Origin: Umbilicaria muhlenbergii
Lineage: Eukaryota; Ascomycota; Lecanoromycetes; Umbilicariales; Umbilicariaceae
Assembly: GCA_000611775.1 (NCBI GenBank)
Contig: KK106982.1
Coordinates: 5,474,391 to 5,538,390, forward strand
Length of the DNA: 64,000 bases
Direction of reading: 5' to 3'
Shown: positions 45,651 through 57,645 of the stretch, piece by piece
Layout: every line of letters starts with the position of its first letter
Numbering within the stretch: the stretch's first letter is position 1
The notes under the pieces: generated by a model
Databases searched by the model: none
Told to the model about the DNA's origin: nothing
The model's input: the letters and a program-made list of their open reading frames with translations, nothing else
Program-made: the position numbers and the translations under genes

Positions 45651-48114
45651 TTACCGCTCCCCCTTCCCCCACCCATTCAACCAAGTCATAATCCCCACCC
45701 CAATAATCACCACCCCGAGCATACTCGCAAACGGCGCACCCATCCCCGCCCGCCCCCTCTCCATCTCCCCCACCTCCGCGGACACCTGCTGCCGCCGCGC
45801 CAACGCAGTCGCGACCGCATGGTGCAGGAGTTTAGCGTCCGCGTCCGCAAGGCCGAGCCCAGTAGTACCGTTCGGAAGGGGAAGGCCCGAAGCCCTCATG
45901 ACGGCGGCGACTTGCTCCACGAGTTCCTTTCCAGCACCGGCACCATCGACATCGGCATCACCACCACCGCCACCCGAAGTACTGGACAATTCGTCAAGAC
46001 CACGCCGTCGCAAGCCCCCGTCCCCGCCCCGCAGATCCCCAGCGCGAATACTCTCGACCATTTCCGCCAGAGTTTTGCGCGTCTTGCTCGATTCCTCCTC
46101 GGCGAGTTCGGCGCGGCGTTTGTAGCGTTCCATGTGGAGTTTCATGTCGTCCATCTCCGCGAGCATGAGGTCTAATCGCTGTTGGAGGCGGGAGGTGGAG
46201 GCGTCGACGGCGGCGGTTTCGTTGTGGATGTCTTCGGGGGTTTGGGGCCGGTGAGATGGCTCTGGTGGGGAGGTGGCATGATTGTCTGTGGAGTCGGCGG
46301 TGTCTGAGGTCGTTGACCGCTCCTTCCATTGCTGGCGGTCTTCGTCAGAGTTATCCCAGATTCTTCTCTTGTCGCTCGAACCGTCGCCGTCAATATGAGT
46401 TGGTTGATGGTTTTCTAGGCGTCGGGCGCGCTCTTCTGCGCTTTCACGAGCTTTGCGCTCTTGGCGCAATAAGTCTTCTAGTTGTTTGACTCGGTCGCCT
46501 TGCGAGTCGATTTCCTTCTTTGCTGATGTCAAAGCCTCGACTAATGAGAGGATCTGGCTTGATGATTCAGTTTTGGTAGGAGACGACATGCCTAACGATG
46601 GCTTCTCAGTCGCTGTTCGCCTGAGTGGTGGTTGAGTGAAGGAGTCGTGGTTATTGGTACGCGCAACATCTGGCTTCTCCGGCAGCGGCTGTTGAGGAGG
46701 TGGCGCTGGAGGCTGCGAAAATGGTGACATTGGATCGATTTTTGGTGGCACTGGATGACCATTTGACTGTGGTTCTTCCGTTGAACGATCTGACGTCAGC
46801 TTTGATACTTTCTCTCCAGGCTGCTGTGTTAATAAAGCGCCAAAGAACTCGCTTGTACGGTGAAGGTCCTGCGACTGTTGTTTGGCTTGTTTGAGCTCCG
46901 ACTGAGTCTTGGTTAGTATGTAATGCATTAATTTGCACTTCAGAACTCACTGTGAGCTTCTTCACCACCTGTTCAATTGTTATTGGACTTAGCCAGTAAT
47001 TCATCTGTCGTTGTTGGTTCATAGCACTCATATTGCTGCCGGCAATACTTGGTGGCCCTGATATCCGACCATTGCTGCCTATCGATCCGGCACTACCTGT
47101 GCGTGCTCTATTTTGTGCCATCTGCTGATTCAGAGGCGGGCCCATAAGCCCTCCCCCGTTTGTCGGATCAATATCTCCAAAGTTGAGGTCTAGCACGTTC
47201 GTGCCATTGGTGTAGATCCCAGCATGTTCGACCTTTGCGGACACCTTGTGGTGGACAATGCTCTTTTGATCCTCACTAACGATATCAATCCCCAACTCCA
47301 ACGTATCGTGCTCTCTTAATTCGTGTGGCTCGGAATCTCTGTTCTCCGGTGATAGCCTGACACCATTCACAAATGTTCCATTGGATGACTTCACATCGCG
47401 AATCCAGATTTTGCCATTTCTATCCGCCCATACCTCGGCATGTTGCCTCGAAAGCACCTTTGAATCGAAATATCCGTTTACTGGTGTGGGAACTGTCTTC
47501 GTAGGGTTTGTCTGCCGACCTATCCTTAGGACTTCTGGGAAGAATGGAACTGTGATTTGTTTTCTCTCGAATGTGCCATTCATTGGTAGTAGAGCTAGTA
47601 CCGCCGGAGTTTCGCCTTGACCTCCTGCAGCGACTGGCCGTACTCCGTTTTGTGATATCGGAGACGGGAGCAAATTTTGCGAAGGGACGATGGGAGATGG
47701 TTGATGTATCGCAGACATGGCTGAGGCGGCGGATTGACCCGACGCAGCAGACGGAAGTGGTTGTGGCCGGGTGGTTGATATACCTGATACTGGCTGTGCT
47801 TTCATGGAGGGCCAGAGACCACGGGGCGCCGGTTTCTTCCTAGCACCCCATTCCCCTGCATCGCCATTTGTAGGAGGCGGGCCGCCGTTGGTTTGTGGAG
47901 CCACTGCCGGGATAGTGGTAACCACTGAAGATGTCGATGATGTCGATGATGTTGATGCTATCGAGGAAGAAGAGTTGGCCCGTTGTGGAGTTTTCCGTGG
48001 CATGAGCATTCGTGAGACCTCCTCCGTCATTGAGTTCAAGCCTCCTTGTCCGCCGTTACCTCCGTTCCATCCCAGTCGGGGTTGGAAGCTGGGTGGAGAG
48101 GCTACCGCAGTCAT
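45651..48114 (-). CDS. FHA-domain, coiled-coil, tail-anchored protein (SLMAP/PRO45/Far10-like)
   Basis: Two exons, 46951-48114 and 45651-46907, with a 43-nt intron that has a CTAAC branch site, give about 806 aa. A Ser/Pro-rich N-terminus precedes an FHA domain at about residues 190-285: VLRIGRQTNPTKTVPTP, SKVLSRQHAEVWADRNGK, RDVKSSNGTFVNGVRLS. Coiled-coil segments follow, including QGDRVKQLEDLLRQERKARE and QQRLDLMLAEMDDMKLHMER. The protein ends with a single hydrophobic helix (SMLGVVIIGVGIMTWLNGW) and a few basic residues, a tail anchor. This layout matches SLMAP/PRO45/Vps64 proteins, which tether the STRIPAK phosphatase-kinase complex to ER, nuclear or mitochondrial membranes and in ascomycetes control fruiting and hyphal fusion. 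The FHA phosphopeptide-binding residues (Gly-Arg, Ser-Arg-Gln-His, Asn) are present. Confidence 0.92.
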
Positions 48115-50018
48115 TAGATCTACCGAGTGTCTGATCGAACTGAGGGAAGCTGTGTCTGAACCGTGCGATACGGCCTCAGGGTCTCGGGGTGGTCAAAACC
48201 TAGACAGAGGACCAAGCTAAAGCGGCCGCTGGGAATGATCGACGACCGTGGTCGGTAACGAAGCGGTAGATCGGTTTCTCATGGATTGCTCCAGAAGACA
48301 AGGTGCGATGAAAGGATTTGAGGCAGGAGTTTGCGGAGTCACAAGTGATTATCGTGGATAGTTGTGCTTGCCACCCGTGTAGATGGCGTGGAAAAGGATC
48401 GTCCCGTGGAACAAAGAAGATCTCATTGGCCACTTCCTTTCCGCCGTGTCGCGAAGGAGAGACTGGTGTCGAGAGGCTTACTGACGGCGGAGACGGTAAT
48501 GTCGATGCTGTGCTTGACGGGTATTGGTCGTGTGGGATATTTTGAAGGTGCGAGGGGTTGACAACGGGATGGTTGTTTCTGTGGTGGTGTTCAAACCGGA
48601 ACTGAGACGCGAGAAACGCCGCACTACCGGTTCATTGGGCGGGAAGTGCTGGCAAAAGCGTTAACAAGCCACAAGAGCTCAGAACGCTCCTTAAGACGTT
48701 AGTAGAGGCTGCTCGTCGCTGTAGGATTTGGCAGCTCGTCAAACTTAGGTGGGGAGGACCGTTTGCGCGTGCGAGGAAACAGCGCAGAGAGGAGTTGAGC
48801 ACGTGACATGATCTCAGTGCAAAGTGGCCCGTGCAACTCGGATTTAGGCGCGGAGCATCATTGGCGGCAGGCGAGGGAGAGCACTCTTGGAGAAGCCGTG
48901 TACCAATTCAATCTATTCGAAGCTCGTACTTGCTCTCCGATTGCGCGGCATTCAAGAGCATCATATTCCAATATGCCTCCCATGCCATCTAACACTGGGG
49001 GAGGCGGCATGCGAGGGCCGTCTACATTCGACAAATGTGTGTGATTCCAAATAGCAGAGGCTTCTCTCACACGGCCGACTTGAGATTTCCAGCGGCTGAC
49101 AGATCATGGCTCGTAGGGAAGATGGGTGCTATGCTGGGTGGTTGTGAGTATCCGCAATCACCGGTCTCCCCTCATGAGTGCTCACCAGCGCCGCAGCTGT
49201 CGGTCTCATCATGGGGTTCATATTTGGTATGCCCGCGCTCTTGACATCCAGCACGAATAACCAACGCTGAGGGGGTACCTAGGTGGCTTTAACATAATGA
49301 GATTCGGGGCAGGACCCAACGGTGTTACAAGAACGCTGGGGCAATACATGCTTGGATCAGGCGTTACCTTCGGGTACAATATCACCACCGTCAGTTCTAT
49401 CCCTTGATGCAGAAGCTAACACTGCATACCAGATTCTTCATGTCTATTGGCAGTGTGATACGAACCGAAGGACATTCACCCATAGCTGCAGAGGCATTTT
49501 CAAGAGCTCGGCGGCAGCCGATCGTTATGTCACGACAATATCCTAGAAGGCCAGAGGATTGCCGTTAAGATTGGAGGTTGAGGTCTCTGTAACTATTTTG
49601 TAACAAAATCCAGTCTCCGATACCCACCAAAACGGTGCAGGCTCTCGAACATATCCGCCAACCCCGTTACCGACCTCTTTGGAACCCATATGCGAACACG
49701 CGAACTCAGTTCTCTCAACAAGCTCCTGCGGTCTTCCATTTCAAGAGTTCTTCCTTAAGCGCTTCTTCCTGTCCTCTTGAAATTCCTCACTGCCTAAGCA
49801 ATACTATCCGTACGAGGCAGGCGACTGGCTCAGTTGCTCATTCCTGCGGCCCACTGCTTACTCTCTCTCCAAGCAGCCTCTTCTAGGTTCTTCGAGTGTT
49901 ATTCCACCGTCCGCTAGGATTTCTGAAAAGGGCGCCCTTTAAAGTTCTCGCCGGTCCGCTTTCTGTTCTCCCTTTGATATTGATGCGAATTGCATGTTCG
50001 CATGCTTGGGCACGCGGC
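48115..50018. other. 1.9-kb spacer, no gene seen
   Basis: The first part is the probable promoter and leader of the FHA gene. The rest holds only short frames (up to 83 aa) without motifs. Confidence 0.5.
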
Positions 50019-50809
50019 TCACAACCCCTTCAACAACCTCCTAACTAGCTTCCTTTGCTCCTCCAACCCTAAACCCTCCCTATCCGTCTCCTGCACCGCC
50101 CTCCCCACCAACAACGTCTCCTTCACACTCCCGGAATGCACCCAGATCCTCCCATTCCTTCCCACGGCAACCTCAAACGCCACTTTCTCTGCGATCTCCT
50201 CCAGTACCACGACCCGACCATCCTCTTTCTGCCGCCCCATCAACAGCCTCCTCGCCATACCCAAGCTAATATCGAAGACCATGCCCTCTTTCAGTTCCCC
50301 CATTCCCTCGCTTTTACCGGTGGAAGGATTGTAGCACACAAGGTCTGTCTCTAAATGTTTCGATGCGGAGGACACGCGCGCGTAGATGAGACTGCCGGAG
50401 ACAAGTTGAGGGCGTGATTTCTTAGTTGCACCTTCAAAGGCTAATTGCGGGAGGAGAGCGAAAGGGGTTTGCGGGGAGATGAGGCAGTGGTAGTAGTCGG
50501 TGGAGGAGTGGTGGACAGTTGCGAGGACAAGGTCGGAGGTTTGGGGGATATACTGTCGACGTCCAACTGGTTAATGAGAGCTTTGGAGGGATTGAAGATC
50601 GAACCTACCCGGCCACTATTGTTTTCAACCCATATTGCGTTCTTTCTATGGTCGATGCAGAGGGTGCCTGCTACTGTTGGGGTAATAGTGGCCGGGGGCG
50701 TATGCCGGAGGCCGGGGCCGAGCTTGAGAGGGATGGAAGGGTTGGATGGGGTGGGGAGGAGCTCGGCAGAGATCTCTTCGCCTGGTAAAACCAACGCTTG
50801 GGTCGCCAT
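50019..50809 (-). CDS. RRP40: Exosome complex cap subunit RRP40
   Basis: Two exons, 50609-50809 and 50019-50551 plus base 50552, join in frame to 244 aa across a 56-nt intron. The N-terminal domain has MATQALVLPGEEISAELLPT and GTLCIDHRKNAIWVENNSGR. The S1 domain follows (YIPQTSDLVLATVHHSSTDY), with LPQLAFEGATKKSRPQL and GSLIYARVSSASKHLETDLV, then a KH-type domain (MVFDISLGMARRLLMGR, VAVGRNGRIWVHSGSVKET). RRP40 is one of the three RNA-binding caps of the 3'-5' RNA exosome. Head to head with SSZ1. Confidence 0.95.
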
Positions 50810-51071
50810 GATAGCCTAGATTAGAGCATACAACTAAGGTGACCCTCTGGCCAGCTTAAAGGTCGGTCGTTGCAACAATGATGCACAAAATCATAGCGCA
50901 GCCCTACCCGAAAGCTTGAGCAATCGTTGGCGCTAGTAGATTAGAAAAATTCTGGGCCATCAACAGAGAGAATTACCTTGTTCATCCAGAGAAAACACTT
51001 CATACTACACTCCTATCGAAGACAAAGGGAAATCAAGCACATCCTTGCCTGCTTTTGAGATTTCTCACGCT
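50810..51071. promoter_or_regulatory. Bidirectional promoter region, RRP40/SSZ1
   Basis: A 262-bp interval between an exosome gene and a ribosome-associated chaperone gene. Shared control with the translation machinery is plausible but inferred. Confidence 0.55.
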
Positions 51072-53052
51072 ATGAATGGTGCCGAGAGCGACGGTATGGC
51101 TTCTGTGCCCACAGAGCGCTTTGCCATTGGAATTTCGTTTGGCAATTCCAACAGTTCGATCGCATATACATCAGGGGTGCGTATCCGTGGTATAGGGGCC
51201 CGGGATACTGCGTTTATCAGAACTGACTTGCAGTGCCCGTAGGATGGTAAAGCTGAAGTCATAGCAAACGAAGAAGGAGGTTCGTCAACTACATTACCAT
51301 GGCACTGACCCTTTCTCCAATTGCTAACTGCTTCCAGACCGTCAAATCCCGTCGATATTATCGTATATCGAAGGCGAAGAGTATCATGGTACTCAAGCAA
51401 AATTGCAGCTGGTCCGTAACAGCAAAAACACCGTTGCATACTTTAGAGATTACCTTGGCAAAAGGTAAGGCTAAACACTGCCGCATGCATTAGAGGCTGA
51501 GAGCTGACCCATCTCTTTAGCTTTGACTCGATAGATCCAACACCATGCCATGCATCCGCCCATCCTCAAAAACACGAATCTTCTGTAGCCTTCTCTATAC
51601 AAGACAGCGAATCCGACACCCAAAACTCAGTTACCGTCTCCGAAATCACAACCCGGCATCTCCGTCGATTAGCTAGCTCGGCATCGGCATATCTTGGGAA
51701 AAAGGTGAACGCGGCAGTGATTACAGTTCCTACCGATTTCTCCGAACAACAGAAGGACGCTCTTGACAAGGCGGCAAAAGAGGCTGGTATCGAGGTCCTG
51801 CAGTTCATCTCGGAGCCTGTGGCAGCGGTACTAGCATACGATGCACGACCGGAAGCGAAGGTGTCAGATAAGCTCGTGGTGGTGGCAGACCTAGGCGGTA
51901 CGAGGTCAGACGTCGCGGTCATTGCCTCAAGGGGAGGCATGTACAGCATACTGGCAACTTCGCATGACTATGAAACCGGCGGTGCGCAACTGGATCAGGT
52001 TCTCATTGACCACTTTGCCAAAGAATTCATCAAGAAGAACAAGACAGACCCGAGGGAGAACCCACGAAGTCTTGCCAAGCTAAAGCTAGAAGCCGAGGGG
52101 ACCAGAAAAGCTTTGAGCTTGGGAGCTAACGCGAGCATAAGCGTAGAGAGTCTTGCAGATGGTATCGACTTCAGCTCGACCATCAACCGGACGCGCTACG
52201 AGACACTTGCCAACAAGGTCTTTGGGAGCTTTACCCGACTGATTGAGGGTGCTGTCAAGAAGGCAGATCTGGATCTACTAGATGTCGATGAGGTATGGCA
52301 GATCCAAGAAATATGACCTTCTGCGCCGGAGAATCTAAGGGCTGATACCATTGCTTCATCAGGTTATCCTCTCAGGTGGTACATCTCACACCCCCAAGAT
52401 TGCTCGCATCCTGCAATCCGTCTTCCCTAATACTACTGTTCTCTCCCCATCCACAGCCCCCACAGCAATCAATCCTTCTGACCTCTCCGCTCGTGGCGCC
52501 GCCTTCCAAGCCTCCCTAATCCAGGAATTCGACAAGGAAGACATTGAACAGTCTACGCATCCCATGGTGACTGTGACACCTCATCTCCGAACGGCCATTG
52601 GCGTGCTAGTTTTGAGCGACAGCGAAGAAAGAGGTATCTTCAGGCCACTTTTAGATGCCGAGACAGCCGTACCAGCACGAAGGACAAACCAATTCGCCAC
52701 GCCTAAAGAAGGCGGAGATGTGATTGTCAAGATCTGCGAAGGTGTAAGAGATATTAAGGTGACGAAACCCGCGCCGAAGCCTCAACAGAACGGGAAGCTC
52801 GAGGACGACGAGAAATCAGATATCGACAGCGAGGAGGATGAGGACGAGGAGGTTCGGGAGAAAGTATGGAAGGTCGGAAAAGTCCTTGCCGAAGCGGCAG
52901 TGCGGGGTGTAAAGAAGGGAGGAAAGGTGGAGGTTATGGTTAATGTAGGAGGCGATCTGGGTGTGCAGATCACGGCACGAGAAGTCAGTGGAAAGGGCGG
53001 TGTCAGGGGCACACTAGAGAAGCCAGCAACGACTGAGAATGGCTCTGTTTAG
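51072..53052 (+). CDS. SSZ1: Ribosome-associated Hsp70-like chaperone Ssz1
   Basis: Five exons, 51072-51176, 51243-51279, 51338-51464, 51521-52292 and 52363-53052, join in frame to about 576 aa. The nucleotide-binding domain has FAIGISFGNSNSSIAYTSG, RQIPSILSYIEGEEYHGTQA, VNAAVITVPTDFSEQQKDAL and VVVADLGGTRSDVAVIASRG. Further on come FISEPVAAVLAYDA and VILSGGTSHTPKIARILQSV. The phosphate-loop motifs differ from canonical Hsp70 (GNSNS for the usual GTTYS-like loop), as expected of Ssz1, which binds ATP but need not hydrolyse it. A reduced substrate-binding part ends after an acidic DIDSEEDEDEE stretch. Ssz1 forms the ribosome-associated complex with zuotin and assists nascent chains. Confidence 0.95.
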
Positions 53053-54008
53053 CCTTGCTCTACCGTTAAGGTTCAGGTCTGAAGATGAAAGGCCGGATGC
53101 AGTTCTATTTAGCCCAAAGGGTATCGCATGGTAGAGTATAGATTTCGCATATCAGATGTGGGATAAGTTGTTACGTATTCTAAGACCATGGAGCATAAGT
53201 CATGTATACAGCGAGTATTGTGTACAGCAAACTGAAGCCGAGAAAAAAAAAATACGGAGAATGGAAGAAGAAGTAAAGGAGCGCGAAGAAGAACAGAAGA
53301 ATGTTAAAAGAGTAAAAGAAGGGTAGAGAAGGATAGCAAAAGAATAGAAGAACAGAAGAACAGAAGAAGAGTAGATGAACAGGAGAATAAGAGTAGAAGA
53401 TGACTTGATAAAGGACAGAAGAACAGAAAAATATAGAAGAAAGATGAAAATGAGTACAGTTGATGACTGATCTTCTATGATCTTTCTCCGCATGCCATAC
53501 AGACATAAGGTACACACTAAATATGTTGATCCGGCCATGTGCATCTTCGTGAGTGTATTAATCCAGTACGATCAATAGTATGTCTCTAGCAAGTGTGACA
53601 TCTAATGGCAAGACGATGCTTGTCAGAATATGAGAAGGCCTATGGGCCCAGATAATGTATGTTGAAAGCGTGAAAATATTTGATGTTAATGGTAAATACA
53701 AAGGTTGTGATCACCCGATGTTGTGCCCTACGACCAATAACATTTAGAACGAACCGAAGGGTCTGGTCAACAGTAATGATTCGGACATTGCCGTCATTCT
53801 TGTTGTTCCCCACGATGACCTACTTGCAGAGTGCCACTCCTGTATAGGGGTTACATCCCTCGGCCACTAGATAACGATTCCGCTTTGCACATGCATGAAG
53901 GATCATTGCCTAATCACAGTGAATGGTTAGCAATGGTAAAGCCTGGCGGGCAGCCAGACATGCATTCTACAGCATCAACTCTCACTAGAAGACCCGACCT
54001 CAAACACG
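53053..54008. other. Spacer with a purine-rich tract
   Basis: From about 53241 to 53455 the + strand is dominated by AGAAGAACAG-type purine repeats. Open frames on the - strand across it are low-complexity Ser/Phe-rich artefacts. No gene seen. Confidence 0.6.
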
Positions 54009-55658
54009 ATGGACCGCCATAACGAAGCAGTGGCGAACATCGCCACCCAAGTGCGCCGGTTCTACGACCGCAAAGAGCCATTCCGGATATATCACGGTTC
54101 GACAAACAGCACACGTCCGTCATCGATGCAACGGGATAAGATGATCGACATCAGCCATCTCTCCCACGTTCTCAAAGTCGACACAGAAGCGCGGACTGTG
54201 CTGGTAGAACCCAACGTGGCGATGGACCGGCTGATTGAAGCGACTCTCGAGCACGGTTTCATCCCGCCTGTGGTCACGGAATTTCCGGGCATCACAGTCG
54301 GGGGAGGCTTTGCGGGCACAGCAGGCGAGAGCAGCTCCTTCAAACAAGGATTCTTCGATCAGACCGTCATTTGGATTGAGAAAGTGCTCGCTGATGGGAA
54401 TATAGTCCAGGCTTCCGGTATGCAGAGGCCGGATCTATTCCACGGCGCGGCAGGCACTTTCGGAACACTAGGCATTACAACTCTTCTTGAGCTTCGGCTG
54501 CGTAAAGCTACGACGCATGTTGAACTGTCCTACTTTCCCATTGCCAGTCTATCTGGGGCGATCCAGAAACTCGAGGAGGCCCAAGAGGATTCTTCCAACG
54601 ACTTCGTCGACGGTATTCTCTTCGCCAAAGACCGAGGTGTGGTCATCGTAGGCCGGCTGAAGAACATTTCTCAAAACGACACCGGCATCAGAATACAGCG
54701 TTTCAGCCGCGCCAGAGATCCTTGGTTCTATCTTCACGCGGAGAGTATATCCGCCAACTCCACTACTGCGTTAAAGGAAGCACTGCCGTTCCAAGAAGCA
54801 GTCGCACTAGTTGACTATCTCTTCCGCTACGACCGCGGCGGTTTCTGGGTCGGCTACTATGCGTTTAAATATTTCAAGATACCCTTCAACCGCATCACAC
54901 GGTGGGCACTTGACAAATACATGCACACACGAGTCATGTATCACGCCCTGCACGAGAGCGGGCTCTCACAAAAATACATCATCCAAGATCTCGCATTGCC
55001 ATACTCCACCGCGCAGGACTTCTTGGAGTACGTTGACGGTTCTTTTGGCATTTACCCACTTTGGCTGTGTCCACTACGCTCGAGTGGACAAATCTCGTTG
55101 CACCCACATACCTCACAGGGTCAAGCGTCGAAAAGACAGGAGATGTTGCTGAATGTTGGAGTCTGGGGACCTGGACCCAACTCGCACGATGCCTTTGTGC
55201 AGGCGAACCGTCAACTCGAGCAGAAGGTAGTGCCAACTAACCCTACTGGAAGCGCTAGAACCAATCACTAAACATACATTCAGGTCCGCGAGTTCTCCGG
55301 TATGAAATGGCTCTACGCACACACCTATTACACCGAAGATGAATTCTGGGACATCTACGACCGCAAATGGTATGACGCCCTTCGCGTCAAATACCATGCC
55401 ACCACCCTACCAAGCGTATACGACAAAGTCAAGATTGATCCTGAAGCTCAGAAAAGAAGACCGGTCAGGGGGATTTGGGCTATATGGCCGCTCACTGGGC
55501 TCTATGGTGTCGCGAAGGTTGTGGTGGGCAGTAACTATCTCCTGCCTGAAAAGGGTCGCGGCTTCCTAGCGTTGGGTTGCTTGTTGGATGTCCTGGTGGT
55601 TCTGCTCAATCTGCTCGTCGTGCTGCTCTATCGGATGGCGCAGATGATTCGGGCTTGA
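54009..55658 (+). CDS. FAD-linked oxidoreductase, DHCR24/DWF1-like (delta-24 sterol reductase family)
   Basis: Two exons, 54009-55226 and 55284-55658, give about 530 aa. An FAD-binding type-4 (PCMH-like) domain comes first: FRIYHGSTNSTRPSS, MIDISHLSHVLKVDTEARTV, LVEPNVAMDRLIEATLEHGF, VVTEFPGITVGGGFAGTAGE, and HGAAGTFGTLGITTLLELRL. The C-terminal domain has PLWLCPLRSS and MKWLYAHTYYTEDEFWDIYD. The last 70 residues include a hydrophobic stretch (LGCLLDVLVVLLNLLVVLLY), so the protein may be membrane-bound through its C-terminus, while animal DHCR24 is anchored at its N-terminus. The animal and plant enzymes reduce the sterol C24 double bond. Ergosterol keeps a C24 methyl, so the true substrate in this fungus is uncertain. 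Confidence 0.9.
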
Positions 55659-56231
55659 GTCCACGGGGCAGGGATGTGCTTCTTTTTTTGGGAGGTCCGA
55701 GGTTAGAGTTTGGCGTCGGTTTGGGCTTGGTTAGGCAGCTGGATGCGGCGGGATGGGTGTGATCGATGCTAATACGCTTGGGGTTTGATCGAGGCACTTA
55801 CAGGAGTGCGAAAATTGTATGATTTCACATGGAACAGCGGAGAAACAGTCCACAGTTTTCAGAGATGGCGAATATGCTGCTAGACATGCGTAGAGAATAT
55901 GTGAAGTGAACGCGGTGTGAAAGCTGAGAATTGAGCACAGTGTTATGTGAAAGCATAGTGGACTCAGGACAGCTGAATATTTATTGATGCAGAGCTCTCA
56001 CTATTCCAACGGGGATTGAGAAGAGCACGCATCTAGCACACCTCTGCTAGGAGTAAGAAATATTTCTCTCTTTGTTTAACCCCAATGTGGGAATGACACA
56101 GACCAAGTACCAATGAAGGCTTCGAGAGGAAGAAAGAATAGACTCCGAAAGATTTCCACTATAATGAACAAACGCGCCAATACATAGGGGATGATGATAA
56201 GAACCAAGAGTAGTAGCGCTGACACGTGCCG
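55659..56231. other. Spacer between convergent genes, nothing recognised
   Basis: AT-richer than the flanking genes; no motif or frame of note. Confidence 0.5.
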
Positions 56232-57645
56232 CTAGAGATTAGAAGCATCCATACACTTTATATAGAACATGTTGAAAGCAAGTCCTAGTATGGGCAAGGC
56301 AGTCATCATGACAGAGCAGATTCTCCATAGCTGTGATTCCACAGGAGTTGCGAAGTGAAAATTCCAAGCAAGACAGTGAAGCCCTCCAAAGATTGTGCCG
56401 CCAGAAGCTACTTCAAGAAGCAAGTGAAAGACTTCATTCTGTCCTAAGGAGTTTAGAAAAAACATGAGTTGGTTGTTGCGAGCACCTGTCGGAGTACGGT
56501 TCGGAAGTGGAATCAAGTCCATGTCGTCATGCCTTCTGCTTTGGGTGCGTTTACCAGTCCATAAGTACCTTGGTCCCAGACATGCTAGCTCAGATACTTC
56601 TTGATTACTGGGAAGTCTGGTAGCTACTATTCTGTGCACACGTTCCACGCCCTGAGGTCGGCTCCAGAGAAATGTGAACGTAAACAGGCTTGCTGCTCAG
56701 AAGGCAAGGGTACCAATTTCCAGCTGTGAGCAAGGAAGATTTTCCACTTTGCGGGCGATCAGTTGAATGATAAGCCAAGTGACCTGGATGACGGTCGAAA
56801 TCTTGGCTAGGGAATCGTCTTTTCCCAATTGCTCCAACTCCCTGGCAGAAACTGTTGGCAAAGTTCCAATCAAGCCCGTTTGCCTCGCATACCGCAGCTG
56901 ATTAGCATCCAGAGCCCACATGCTGTGTTTCATGCGAGATGCTGTAATTTTCATGTGCCGGTCAAAATCGGCAGGTATGGTATCTTCAGTCAATGGCATG
57001 GCTAGCCGGTCGTTCAAAAGCCTGGAAAAGTCGAGTACAAACCCTCCCATACTTGCGAGTGTTGAATTTAGGCGCTGTCGGCTTATGGCAGTCGCTTATC
57101 GGGGTGGATTTCAGGGTGGATTTCGGGGTTCAGGCTCCTCAGCCATGGCCTTATAATTAGGCGAATTCTCCTTTGTTTTAGCAGTCAGTCAGTCCTTATC
57201 GATTTTTTACAACAGCGAGATAGGCCTGAGTTATCTCCCCCTCTACTCCATCTTTATCGGCCAAGTGCTTTATTTCACGGCAACTTTACCTTGCTGCGCA
57301 CCAGTCACCGAGAGCCTTGTCCATGAGATACTCAGGCGCCAACACAGTTATGAGCATCCACTTTGTCTTCTTTCTCGAGTCCAAAATCGCCCACCATATC
57401 ATTTCGAACGTACTGTTGGTGTGAGTACGAGTAGCTGGGATGTTGAGGCTCTGAATATTCCAAGTACAGAGGAGGATGATCGAGATGCAATTCCACAAAA
57501 TGCTCATAGTGCCTCGAATATTTGGTACGGAAACATAATTTGTACCGTCTGGTGGAATTGTGCACGTTGGCTCGAAGCTTGATGCGAGGGTCTGGCTAGG
57601 CAGCAGAATTAGGACGAGGCTAGAGATCATCATGCGCGACAACAT
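56232..57645 (-). pseudogene. Fungal multi-pass membrane protein gene with an in-frame stop
   Basis: Exon 1 (57290-57645) encodes a signal peptide (MISSLVLILLPSQTLASSF), then RGTMSILWNCISIILLCTWN and KWMLITVLAPEYLMDKALGD. A 238-nt intron leads to 57051, from which MGGFVLDFSRLLND and STVIQVTWLIIQLIARKVEN continue. This pattern (Cys, RGT.SIL..C...CTW, APE, MGGF, LEI.TLAF) is widespread in uncharacterised ascomycete membrane proteins. After QLEIGTLAF the frame meets TGA (56697-56699), yet the same frame continues past it with AASLFTFTFLWSRPQGVERV and about 150 more residues to 56232, including further membrane helices. A 21-nt GT-AG stretch around the TGA is too short for an intron. A recent pseudogene or a base error are both possible. 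Function is unknown. Confidence 0.7.

Noticed and set aside
45375-46175. 266-codon frame on the + strand
   Set aside because: Mostly antisense to the FHA/coiled-coil gene's second exon; no motif.
56688-56712. A 21-nt intron to bypass the TGA in the membrane-protein gene
   Set aside because: Far below the smallest introns elsewhere in the window (43 nt) and without room for a branch site.
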